From Bacteroidota bacterium (GTDB taxonomy: Bacteria; Bacteroidota; Bacteroidia; Chitinophagales; Chitinophagaceae), in NCBI GenBank assembly GCA_023423015.1, contig JAFAGE010000226.1, positions 1 through 12,697 of the forward strand: DNA of 12,697 nt. The letters run 5' to 3'. Of the stretch, positions 1 to 6,957 are shown one piece after another. Below the pieces are notes generated by a model. That model searched no databases. It was not told where the DNA came from and saw only the letters and a list, made by a program, of their open reading frames with translations. The first letter of the stretch is position 1; the number at the start of each line of letters is the position of its first letter. The translations under genes were made by a program, and so were the position numbers.

Positions 1-360
1 CATTTTTGCGGAGGAGTGGAATACCAGGAAGTGCATTCCCTCCTGAAACAATATCACCTCTTTTTACTTCCTACATTGGGTGAAAACTTCGGGCATGCCA
101 TATTTGATGCCATGGCAGCCGGTTGTCCCGTACTAATCAGCGACCAGACGCCGTGGAAGAACCTGGAAGAGTATAATGCCGGCTGGGCAATATCGCTGCA
201 ACAACCTGCAAAATTTACTGAGGTACTCGAACGTTTGTACAGTATGGATAACGAAGAATATGCCGCATACCCTGCTGGTGCTCATAAGTTTGCCGAATCG
301 TATGTAAGGCAGCAAAGCGAAAACAATCGTTACCCCGAACTTTTCACCGGAAGCAGATGA
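1..360 (+). CDS. Glycosyltransferase family 1/4 (GT-B), C-terminal part; 5' end outside window
   Basis: This is the end of a GT-B fold glycosyltransferase that would transfer a sugar from a nucleotide donor to a growing surface polysaccharide on the cytoplasmic side of the inner membrane. The frame is open from base 1 (reading HFCGGVEYQEV), so the GTG at 16 is an internal Val and the true start is upstream. Seen in the sequence: the donor-site segment LPTLGENFGHAIFDAMAAG, which matches the EX7E region of GT4-type enzymes, followed by the usual PVLISDQTPW stretch. The second acidic residue of EX7E is Asp rather than Glu. Its stop overlaps the start of the next gene by 4 nt (ATGA), and GDP-fucose genes follow, so it belongs to a polysaccharide operon. 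Donor and acceptor cannot be told from this fragment. Confidence 0.88.
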   Translation, partial: HFCGGVEYQEVHSLLKQYHLFLLPTLGENFGHAIFDAMAAGCPVLISDQTPWKNLEEYNAGWAISLQQPAKFTEVLERLYSMDNEEYAAYPAGAHKFAESYVRQQSENNRYPELFTGSR

Positions 361-1103
361 AAATTTCCATCATCACCGCTACATATAACTCTGCCCGTAC
401 CCTGGCCGACACGCTTAATTCGGTACAGGGGCAGGATTACCCGGATATAGAACATATCATTGTGGATGGTGTATCGGCTGATGACACGCTTTTGATTGCA
501 AAGAAGTATTCACACATCGCCCGCATCATATCTGAAAAAGACAAAGGCCTGTACGATGCTATGAACAAGGGCATAGCAGCAACAACCGGAGAAGTTGTAG
601 GTATTCTTAACTCCGATGATGTTTATGCGCACCAAATGGTGTTGTCGAAGGTGATGCACGCCTTCCGTGATTCCCGGGTAGATGTGGTATATGCCGATAT
701 CCAGTACGTGCGGGCAGACAATCTACGGAAGGTCACACGTACGTGGAGAGCAGGCTCGTTCTCTAAAAAGAAGTTTTATTACGGTTGGATGCCCCCTCAT
801 CCTTCCTTTTTCGTGCGTAAAAGAGTTTACGATGCTATCGGTAACTTTAATCTTTCCCTGAAGTCGGCAGCAGACTATGAGTTCATGCTACGTGTTTTGC
901 TTAAGTACGATCATCATGTACATTACATCCCTGAAGTGATGGTGAAGATGCGTACAGGCGGCATCAGCAATGCTACATTTCGCCACAGGATAAGGGCAAA
1001 CAGGGAAGACCGTGAGGCATGGAGGTTGAACGACATGCGGCCTTATTTTTTCACTATACCATTTAAACCCCTGAGAAAGGTTTTTCAATTTATACAAAGA
1101 TGA
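357..1103 (+). CDS. Glycosyltransferase family 2 (WcaE-like)
   Basis: A complete 248-aa GT-A fold glycosyltransferase. The N-terminus KISIITATYNS is the usual first strand of GT2 enzymes. DGVSADDT at about residues 38-45 and NSDD at 85-88 supply the nucleotide- and metal-binding acidic residues. The central segment with GWMPPHPSFFVRK resembles the acceptor-side region of WcaE-type enzymes that use DGxSxDxT. There is no obvious transmembrane segment, so it is probably cytoplasmic or peripheral. The start overlaps the preceding stop (ATGA), and its own stop overlaps the gmd start in the same way, so three genes in a row look translationally coupled. The family call is firm. The sugar it moves is unknown, although the adjacent GDP-fucose genes make a fucosyl or neighbouring linkage plausible. 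Confidence 0.9.
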   Translation: MKISIITATYNSARTLADTLNSVQGQDYPDIEHIIVDGVSADDTLLIAKKYSHIARIISEKDKGLYDAMNKGIAATTGEVVGILNSDDVYAHQMVLSKVMHAFRDSRVDVVYADIQYVRADNLRKVTRTWRAGSFSKKKFYYGWMPPHPSFFVRKRVYDAIGNFNLSLKSAADYEFMLRVLLKYDHHVHYIPEVMVKMRTGGISNATFRHRIRANREDREAWRLNDMRPYFFTIPFKPLRKVFQFIQR

Positions 1104-2212
1104 AAGTTGCACTAATTACTGGTATAACCGGCCAGGACGGATCTTACCTGGCGGAACTGCTCCTCGGCAAAGGATATGAGGTGCATGGGATAAAGCGGCG
1201 CAGCTCACTGTTCAACACCGAACGCATCGATCATCTTTACCAGGATCCGCACGAAATTAATGTACGGTTTCGCCTCCACTACGGCGACCTCACCGATTCA
1301 GCTAACCTGATAAGAGTAATACAGGAAGTACAACCCGACGAAATCTACAATCTTGGCGCACAAAGCCACGTGAAAGTAAGCTTTGAAGCCCCCGAATACA
1401 CGGCCAATACAGACGGACTTGGCGCGCTTCGTATACTTGAAGCCGTTAGACTGCTGGGCATGGAGAAGAAAACACGCATCTACCAGGCATCAAGCTCCGA
1501 GATGTATGGCAAAGTGCAGCAGATTCCGCAGACGGAAACGACGCCTTTTTATCCGCGTTCACCTTATGCCGTTTCCAAGGTTTTTGCATACTGGATGACG
1601 GTAAACTACCGGGAAGCATACGACATGTATGCAGTAAACGGCATCCTGTTTAATCATGAATCCCCGGTACGTGGCGAGACGTTCGTGACAAGGAAAATCA
1701 CGCGGGGCATCGCAAGAATTGTATACCGCCTGCAGGAAAAAATATACCTTGGCAACCTCGACGCGAAAAGAGACTGGGGCCATGCAAAGGATTATGTGGA
1801 AGCAATGTGGCTGATGCTGCAGCAATCCAGGCCAGAAGACTATGTAATTGCGACCGGGATCAACACTACTGTTCGTGAATTTGTACGCATGGCATTCCGG
1901 GAGGCGGGAGTTGAAGTTGAGTTTAAGGGTAGCAAAGAAAAAGAAGTCGGGTTTATCAGCCGGATTCATAATGCATCACTCGGCCTGAAAGAAGGCGCAG
2001 AGGTGGTTGCCATCGATCCAAGATATCACAGGCCTACAGAGGTTGACTTATTGATAGGTGATCCTACAAAGGCACACGAACAACTTGGCTGGAAGCCTGC
2101 TTACGATCTTAATGCACTTATCCGTGAAATGGTGCAGAACGACCTGGAGCATTTTAAAAAAGAGAAATTGTTGAAAGATTCAGGATTTTATATTAAAAAC
2201 CAGTTTGAATAA
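1100..2212 (+). CDS. gmd: GDP-mannose 4,6-dehydratase
   Basis: Gmd converts GDP-D-mannose to GDP-4-keto-6-deoxy-D-mannose, the first step to GDP-L-fucose, in the cytoplasm with bound NADP. The 370-aa protein has the usual family length. It shows the Rossmann glycine motif GITGQDG at residues 8-14, the SSSEMYG segment carrying the active-site Ser/Thr and Glu, and the extended-SDR catalytic pair Tyr156/Lys160 in YAVSK. The family block NHESPVRGETFVTRKI follows. It overlaps the upstream glycosyltransferase by 4 nt and is followed after 3 nt by fcl, which catalyses the next steps of the same pathway. GDP-rhamnose (rmd) or GDP-perosamine (per) partners are not seen, so the fucose branch is the supported reading. 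Confidence 0.97.
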   Translation: MKVALITGITGQDGSYLAELLLGKGYEVHGIKRRSSLFNTERIDHLYQDPHEINVRFRLHYGDLTDSANLIRVIQEVQPDEIYNLGAQSHVKVSFEAPEYTANTDGLGALRILEAVRLLGMEKKTRIYQASSSEMYGKVQQIPQTETTPFYPRSPYAVSKVFAYWMTVNYREAYDMYAVNGILFNHESPVRGETFVTRKITRGIARIVYRLQEKIYLGNLDAKRDWGHAKDYVEAMWLMLQQSRPEDYVIATGINTTVREFVRMAFREAGVEVEFKGSKEKEVGFISRIHNASLGLKEGAEVVAIDPRYHRPTEVDLLIGDPTKAHEQLGWKPAYDLNALIREMVQNDLEHFKKEKLLKDSGFYIKNQFE

Positions 2213-2215
2213 AGG

Positions 2216-3142
2216 ATGAAGAAGTCCGCAAGAATATATGTAGCCGGTCATCGTGGAATGGTAGGTTCGGCATTGGTGAGGAGGTTACAGGAGGAGGGAT
2301 ACAATAATCTTGTTCTCCGCACTTCGCAGGAGCTGGACTTACGCAACCAGCAACAGGTGTCAGATTTTTTCAAAAACGAAAAACCTGAGTATGTGTTTAT
2401 GGCTGCCGCAAAAGTGGGAGGCATTCACTCGAACAATGTATACCGTGCAGAGTTCATTTACGACAATACCATCATGGCCGCCAATGTAATTCATGAAGCG
2501 TATGTGAACAATGCAACCAAACTTATGTTCCTGGGGTCTTCATGTATATATCCGAAAATGGCTCCGCAGCCGCTGAAGGAAGAATATCTGTTAACCGGGC
2601 CGCTGGAATATACCAACGAGCCGTATGCAATATCGAAGATAGCTGGCCTGAAAATGTGCGAAGCTTACCGCGACCAGTATGGATGCGATTTTATTTCGGC
2701 AATGCCAACAAACCTGTATGGCCCGAACGACAACTATCATCCGGAGAATTCACACGTGTTGCCGGCATTGTTGAGAAAATTTCATGAGGCAAAAGTGAAT
2801 AATAGTAAGCAGGTAACCGTTTGGGGTACGGGGAAAGTTCGCCGCGAGTTTTTACACGCCGACGACCTTGCTGATGCCTGTGTGTTCCTGATGAAGAATT
2901 ATAGCGACAAGCCTTTTGTGAACATCGGATGGGGAACTGACATCACGATAAACGAACTCGCTACGCTGATAGCCCGCATCACCGGCTTCGATGGCGACAT
3001 CGTTTTCGACCACAGCAAACCTGACGGCACTCCCAGGAAGTTGATGGATACATCCAGGCTCAATGCACTTGGCTGGAAACCTTCCATCACCCTTGAGGAA
3101 GGAATCAAAACGGTGTATGAACTATTCCAGATGGCGTACTGA
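2216..3142 (+). CDS. fcl: GDP-L-fucose synthase (GDP-4-keto-6-deoxymannose 3,5-epimerase/4-reductase)
   Basis: Also called WcaG. It epimerises the Gmd product at C3 and C5 and reduces C4 with NADPH to give GDP-L-fucose. The 308-aa length is normal. Visible features are the NADP glycine motif GHRGMVG at residues 11-17, the catalytic Ser108 in GSSCIYP, and the Tyr137/Lys141 pair in YAISK. The family stretches PTNLYGPNDNYHPENSHVLPAL and WGTGKVRREFLHADDLA are also present. The spacing of 3 nt after gmd and the shared pathway make this a gmd-fcl pair that feeds fucosylated polysaccharide synthesis by the upstream glycosyltransferases. Confidence 0.97.
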   Translation: MKKSARIYVAGHRGMVGSALVRRLQEEGYNNLVLRTSQELDLRNQQQVSDFFKNEKPEYVFMAAAKVGGIHSNNVYRAEFIYDNTIMAANVIHEAYVNNATKLMFLGSSCIYPKMAPQPLKEEYLLTGPLEYTNEPYAISKIAGLKMCEAYRDQYGCDFISAMPTNLYGPNDNYHPENSHVLPALLRKFHEAKVNNSKQVTVWGTGKVRREFLHADDLADACVFLMKNYSDKPFVNIGWGTDITINELATLIARITGFDGDIVFDHSKPDGTPRKLMDTSRLNALGWKPSITLEEGIKTVYELFQMAY

Positions 3143-3161
3143 TTAATCAAATGTATCACGA

Positions 3162-3902
3162 ATGTTATCACTATTCCGCAGAAAAACGAAAGAACGCCCC
3201 GACCTTAGCGGCATTGTGACGGACATGCATTCGCACCTGTTGCCCGGTATTGATGATGGTTCGCCCGATTCAGAAACTTCCATGGAACTGATTCACGGTC
3301 TTACCGACCTGGGATACCAGAAGTTCATATGCACTCCTCATGTGTTGTGGGACATTTTTAAAAATACCCGCGAAACCATTACTTCGGCATATAATCATCT
3401 CACCAGCGAGATGCACGCAAACAATATGAAGAATGATATCCGGTTTGCTGCCGAATACTTTCTCGACTATCATATTGACGAATTGCTTGAATTAAAGCAG
3501 CCACTACTGACCCTCAAAGACAACTGGGTTCTGGTGGAATTTTCATTCGTTAGTGTGCCACTCGACCTCAAAGACAAATTATTTACATTACAGATGGCGG
3601 GTTATCAACCTGTACTTGCACATCCTGAAAGATATTCTTACCTGCTTCGAAATAAAGAGTTGTACGATGAACTCCGAAGCGGAGGTTACCTGTTCCAGGT
3701 AAACCTGCTGTCGTTTACCGGCTACTATGGTAAACCTGCCATGGAACTGGCGAACCATCTACTCAAAAACAAGTATATCGACCTGCTCGGAACTGACCTT
3801 CACCACGAGCGGCATTTACACGCGCTCCGGAATAGTCCGCAGCTAACCGACACCGTGCGCCAGCTCCAGGACGACGGCACTCTACTCAATCCCACACTGT
3901 AA
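3162..3902 (+). CDS. CpsB/YwqE-type tyrosine-protein phosphatase (PHP domain)
   Basis: A 246-aa PHP-fold metal-dependent hydrolase. The N-terminal metal motif is DMHSHLLPGIDDG (Asp21, His23, His25, Asp31/32). Further metal-site blocks are CTPHV, LAHPERY and GTDLHHERH near the C-terminus. This pattern is that of the CpsB/YwqE/Wzb-like manganese-dependent phosphotyrosine phosphatases, which dephosphorylate the Wzc/BY-kinase co-polymerase and so control chain length and export of capsule or exopolysaccharide. It lies 19 nt after fcl, which fits membership of the polysaccharide operon. The kinase itself is not in the window. Histidinol phosphatase and trehalase relatives share the PHP fold, but the gene context and N-terminal motif favour the phosphatase role. 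Confidence 0.88.
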   Translation: MLSLFRRKTKERPDLSGIVTDMHSHLLPGIDDGSPDSETSMELIHGLTDLGYQKFICTPHVLWDIFKNTRETITSAYNHLTSEMHANNMKNDIRFAAEYFLDYHIDELLELKQPLLTLKDNWVLVEFSFVSVPLDLKDKLFTLQMAGYQPVLAHPERYSYLLRNKELYDELRSGGYLFQVNLLSFTGYYGKPAMELANHLLKNKYIDLLGTDLHHERHLHALRNSPQLTDTVRQLQDDGTLLNPTL

Positions 3903-3905
3903 TTT

Positions 3906-3936
3906 TTTTCTGCAATCAACTAAACACGTACTTTAA
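3906..3936 (+). promoter_or_regulatory. Weak candidate promoter for the MerR/B12 regulator gene
   Basis: A TTTT (3906-3909), a 19-nt spacer and TACTTTAA (3929-3936) resemble the Bacteroidota vegetative promoter TTTG-N19-TAnnTTTG in spacing, but only partly in sequence. A TAAACA hexamer (3921-3926), shared with the intergenic region upstream of the sigma-factor gene, lies inside the spacer. Read-through from the polysaccharide operon is the alternative. Confidence 0.25.
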
Positions 3937-3951
3937 TTGTAATTGTATGCG

Positions 3952-4833
3952 ATGAACGACTTTACCATAAAAGACCTGGAAAATCTGTCGGGCATAAAGG
4001 CTCATACCATCAGGATCTGGGAACTCAGGTATTCGTTCCTGAAACCCAGGCGTTCAAACACCAACATAAGGTATTATGATTCGGAAGAGCTGAAAAAGCT
4101 GCTTAACGTAGCACTGCTTAACCGTTACGGCTACCGCATTTCCGATATCAGCAAGATGGACCCCAATACCATCAGGGAGCGGATTGTGTCGCTCAATTCA
4201 GGCGAGGCTAACCTCGAACTGATGCTCAACGAACTCCTGCATGGCATGATTGACCTCGAAATGCGTTCATTTGAAGACATCATCGATAAACACATTGCAA
4301 GTCATGGTATCGATGCCACTATACGAAGGCTGATCTTTCCGTTTCTCGAAAGGATTGGAATTTTGTGGCTCACCGATCACGTGCGTGTGTCGCAGGAGCA
4401 CCTGGTCAGCAATATCATCAGGCAAAAACTAATTGCAGGCATCAACTCGTGTAACATCCCTGTTCAATCTTCCGAAATGGTAATGATTTTTCTTCCAGAG
4501 GGCGAATACCACGAACTAGGCGTATTATATGTTTATTACCTGCTCCGTTGCCAGGGAATCAAAGTGCTATACCTGGGTGCCGATTTACCACTTGCCGAAG
4601 TAGAATACGTGGTTAAACTTAAACAACCGGCAGTGTTGTTTACCCACCTTACCGCTCTACCACACCGGTTCAGTCTCGAAAATTATCTCCAACAACTCAC
4701 ACGAAAACTTCCCAACCAGAAAGTGCTGGTTTCGGGACGCGTTACCCGCGATTACTCCAAAAAACTTCCCGCAAACATCCATTTTAAGTATTCCATCGAC
4801 GCCGTCATGAGCGAGATGACCCTGCTAAAATAG
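3952..4833 (+). CDS. carH: MerR-family regulator with adenosylcobalamin-binding light-sensor domain (CarH/LitR type)
   Basis: A 293-aa predicted B12-dependent photoreceptor repressor. The N-terminus is a MerR winged helix (FTIKDLENLSGIKAHTIRIWE, then RY and P-R-R spacing typical of CarA/CarH). The middle four-helix segment carries Trp139, nine residues, then Glu149-His150, which is the W-x9-EH cap motif over adenosylcobalamin in CarH. The C-terminal Rossmann domain has E185-Y-H187-E-L-G190, with His187 as the expected cobalt lower ligand. Thr231-x-Leu233 replaces the usual SxL, and Gly262-Arg263 stands where many B12 domains have GG. By analogy, the dark AdoB12 form would bind DNA as a tetramer and light would release it. 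ATG 3952 is preferred over TTG 3943 because the MerR fold begins right after it. It precedes an ECF sigma gene and the crt operon. Confidence 0.9.
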   Translation: MNDFTIKDLENLSGIKAHTIRIWELRYSFLKPRRSNTNIRYYDSEELKKLLNVALLNRYGYRISDISKMDPNTIRERIVSLNSGEANLELMLNELLHGMIDLEMRSFEDIIDKHIASHGIDATIRRLIFPFLERIGILWLTDHVRVSQEHLVSNIIRQKLIAGINSCNIPVQSSEMVMIFLPEGEYHELGVLYVYYLLRCQGIKVLYLGADLPLAEVEYVVKLKQPAVLFTHLTALPHRFSLENYLQQLTRKLPNQKVLVSGRVTRDYSKKLPANIHFKYSIDAVMSEMTLLK

Positions 4834-4860
4834 CCTTCTGTTTAACGAAAGCGGGTTTTT
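4819..4860 (+). terminator. Possible weak terminator after the regulator gene
   Basis: ACCC(T)GCT at 4819-4826 can pair with AGCGGGT at 4849-4855 with one bulged base, and a run of six T follows. The loop is long (about 22 nt) and the stem is short, so termination would be partial at best. An alternative 5-bp CGAAA/TTTCG stem overlaps it. Confidence 0.25.
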
Positions 4861-4957
4861 TCGACACACCACCTAAACAGGAATGTGCCGAACTTTAATT
4901 TTTTTGCATATTGCTTTTGTTTAACTTCAGAAGGTAAAAATTAAACAAGGGAGCATT
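4834..4957 (+). promoter_or_regulatory. Intergenic control region with clustered TAAACA/TGTTTA sites upstream of the sigma factor
   Basis: This 124-bp gap is the longest non-coding stretch of the carotenoid region. It holds four copies of one hexamer in alternating orientation: TGTTTA at 4839-4844, TAAACA at 4874-4879, TGTTTA at 4918-4923 and TAAACA at 4942-4947. The last two form an inverted pair (GTTTAA...TTAAAC) just upstream of the sigma-factor start. CCTTCTG at 4834-4840 and CAGAAGG at 4928-4934 form a second inverted repeat that spans the gap. A-rich sequence and AAGGGAG at 4947-4953 provide the ribosome binding site. No clean TTTG-N19-TAnnTTTG promoter was found. The position between a DNA-binding regulator and its likely target suggests an operator, but this is inference. 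Confidence 0.45.
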
Positions 4958-5455
4958 ATGAGAGCAGATCTGTCGGAATTTGGAACTATGCTGGTGCGTA
5001 ATTCGGATTTTTTACAACCAGTTGCCGTTTCACTCACACGCGATCCGGAACAAGCAAAAGATCTTTTCCAGGAAACAATCTACCGGGCACTAGTGAACGA
5101 AGAAAAGTACAACCAGGGAACGAACGTGCGTGCATGGTTATACACTATCATGCGAAACATTTTCATCAACAACTATCGGCGTTCGGTAAAGAAAAACCTG
5201 ATAACATACCGTGCGCCGGAAACGATGCCGGAGATGCATTCTGAGCAGCCTGGTCCTGAAAGTGTGTTACATGTACGGCAGATCATGACTTTTGTCCAGC
5301 AGCTCCCGGATATTTTCAGAACGCCATTTATGCTCTATTTTGAAGGTTTCAGGTATCATGAAATTGCAGACATTATGCGTGAACCCCTGGGGACAATTAA
5401 AAGCCGGATTCACTTTGCGAGGAAGATGCTTAAATCGGAAATCCAAACCAGATAA
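4958..5455 (+). CDS. ECF-type RNA polymerase sigma factor
   Basis: A 165-aa sigma-70 family protein of ECF size with only regions 2 and 4. Region 2 spans about residues 15-80 and includes DPEQAKDLFQETIYRAL and RAWLYTIMRNIFINNYRR. Region 4 spans about 110-160 with LPDIFRTPFMLYFEGFRYHEIADIM and the recognition helix GTIKSRIHFARKML. The start at ATG 4958 has an AAGGGAG ribosome site 4 nt upstream. The gene ends 2 nt before crtI, so it is probably co-transcribed with the genes it may activate. No anti-sigma factor lies next to it. The order AdoB12 regulator, ECF sigma, crt genes recalls the LitR/LitS arrangement described in Streptomyces coelicolor and the ECF factor CarQ in Myxococcus. Its target promoters are not identified here. 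Confidence 0.93.
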   Translation: MRADLSEFGTMLVRNSDFLQPVAVSLTRDPEQAKDLFQETIYRALVNEEKYNQGTNVRAWLYTIMRNIFINNYRRSVKKNLITYRAPETMPEMHSEQPGPESVLHVRQIMTFVQQLPDIFRTPFMLYFEGFRYHEIADIMREPLGTIKSRIHFARKMLKSEIQTR

Positions 5456-5457
5456 TA

Positions 5458-6957
5458 TTGAAGAGAAAGGTCACCATAATCGGCGCTGGCTTTGCCGGCT
5501 TATCGGCCGCATCGTTTCTGGCGAAATCCGGATATGAAGTGACTGTTCTGGAGAAACACAAAACACCCGGCGGACGCGCAAGGCAGCTACGGGCAGAAGG
5601 CTTCACCTTCGACATGGGGCCAAGCTGGTATTGGATGCCCGATGTATTTGAAAAGTATTTTTCTTCTTTCGGCAAAAGGGTTTCCGATTATTATTCGCTG
5701 ACGCGATTGGATCCTTCATACCGGGTGTTCTGGGAAAATGACTACTCTGATATACCGGCGCAGTTGTGGCAATTGTCCGATTTGTTTGAGAGTTGGGAAC
5801 CTGGTGCTGCTGCAAAGCTGAACAGGTTTTTGACAGAAGCTGCAGCCAAATACCGCACCGGTATGCAGAACCTGGTGTATAAGCCCGGGCTTTCCGTATT
5901 TGAATTTGCAAATGCCGAAACACTGGGAGGCCTGATAAAACTTGATGTGTTCACATCAATTAAGAAACACATCGCAGCATTTTTCAGAAATGCGCGCATC
6001 AGGCAGATACTTGAATTTCCTGTATTGTTTCTCGGCGCATTGCCGGAGAATACGCCCGCACTATATAGCCTGATGAATTATGCAGACATTGTTGGCGGAA
6101 CATGGTACCCGGATGGCGGCATGTATAGTGTTGTAAACGGAATGTACAGGCTGGCGTTAGAACAGGGAGTGAAATTTCAGTTTGGGGTAGAAGCAACTGG
6201 TTTTAAATACGCAGACAACACCATTGCAGCGGTAGAAACTACTGCAGGATTATATAACACACACACTGTAGTTGCTGCCGCTGATTATCATTTTGTAGAG
6301 CAGCATCTTTTGAAGCCCGAATACCGGTCATATACCGTCAGATACTGGAACTCGAGAGAACTTTCCCCTTCCTGTGTGATTTTTTATGTGGGATTGAATA
6401 AGCAGCTGAAAAATGTGCAACATCACAATTTATTTTTTGACGTACCCTTCGACCGGCATGCTTCCGAAATCTACTCTTCCAGAACCTGGCCCGATGAACC
6501 TTTGTTCTACTTATGTGTTACTTCAAAAACAGACAACAATGTGGCGCCGCCGGGATGTGAGAACCTGTTCTTCCTGATGCCAGTGGCAGCCGGCCTGGAA
6601 GGAGATACGGATGAAGTGCGGGAACGATACTTTAAAGTGATGATCAGTAGATTGGAACAGCACACCGGGGAGAAGGTAGGAGAACATGTGGTTTACAAAA
6701 AATCTTTTGCATATTCCGACTTCGTTAATGAATACCATTCATTTCGTGGAAATGCATATGGACTTGCCAATACCCTACGGCAAACAGCTTTGTTGAAACC
6801 GCGATGCAGGAGCAGTAAAATTCGTAACTTATTCTATGCAGGCCAACTAACCGTACCTGGTCCGGGAGTACCACCAAGCCTGATAAGCGGAGAAATTGCA
6901 GCAACTGTCGCAAACAGATATTTAAGCAATAAGTATGGGCATCAACTTATTTCATAG
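5458..6957 (+). CDS. crtI: Phytoene desaturase (lycopene-forming)
   Basis: CrtI dehydrogenates 15-cis-phytoene in successive steps, normally to lycopene, using FAD at the membrane surface. The 499-aa protein begins with the dinucleotide fold VTIIGAGFAGLSAASFL (GxGxxG at residues 9-14), with EKHKTPGGRAR as the second FAD contact. FDMGPSWYWMPDVF follows, and the C-terminus carries the CrtI family signature FYAGQLTVPGPGVPPSLISG (459-478). The start is TTG at 5458, because the glycine motif begins nine codons later and the frame closes upstream without any ATG or GTG. It follows the sigma gene by 2 nt and overlaps crtB by 23 nt. A CrtN or CrtD activity is less likely given the crtB-crtY partners, but the number of desaturation steps cannot be read from sequence. 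Confidence 0.95.
   Translation: MKRKVTIIGAGFAGLSAASFLAKSGYEVTVLEKHKTPGGRARQLRAEGFTFDMGPSWYWMPDVFEKYFSSFGKRVSDYYSLTRLDPSYRVFWENDYSDIPAQLWQLSDLFESWEPGAAAKLNRFLTEAAAKYRTGMQNLVYKPGLSVFEFANAETLGGLIKLDVFTSIKKHIAAFFRNARIRQILEFPVLFLGALPENTPALYSLMNYADIVGGTWYPDGGMYSVVNGMYRLALEQGVKFQFGVEATGFKYADNTIAAVETTAGLYNTHTVVAAADYHFVEQHLLKPEYRSYTVRYWNSRELSPSCVIFYVGLNKQLKNVQHHNLFFDVPFDRHASEIYSSRTWPDEPLFYLCVTSKTDNNVAPPGCENLFFLMPVAAGLEGDTDEVRERYFKVMISRLEQHTGEKVGEHVVYKKSFAYSDFVNEYHSFRGNAYGLANTLRQTALLKPRCRSSKIRNLFYAGQLTVPGPGVPPSLISGEIAATVANRYLSNKYGHQLIS

Noticed and set aside
1559..1969. 136-aa minus-strand frame within gmd
   Set aside because: Antisense shadow of a gene with clear catalytic motifs.
3943..3951. TTG start for the MerR/B12 regulator
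   Set aside because: It adds only three residues (TTG TAT GCG) before an in-frame ATG at 3952 that already precedes the whole MerR fold.
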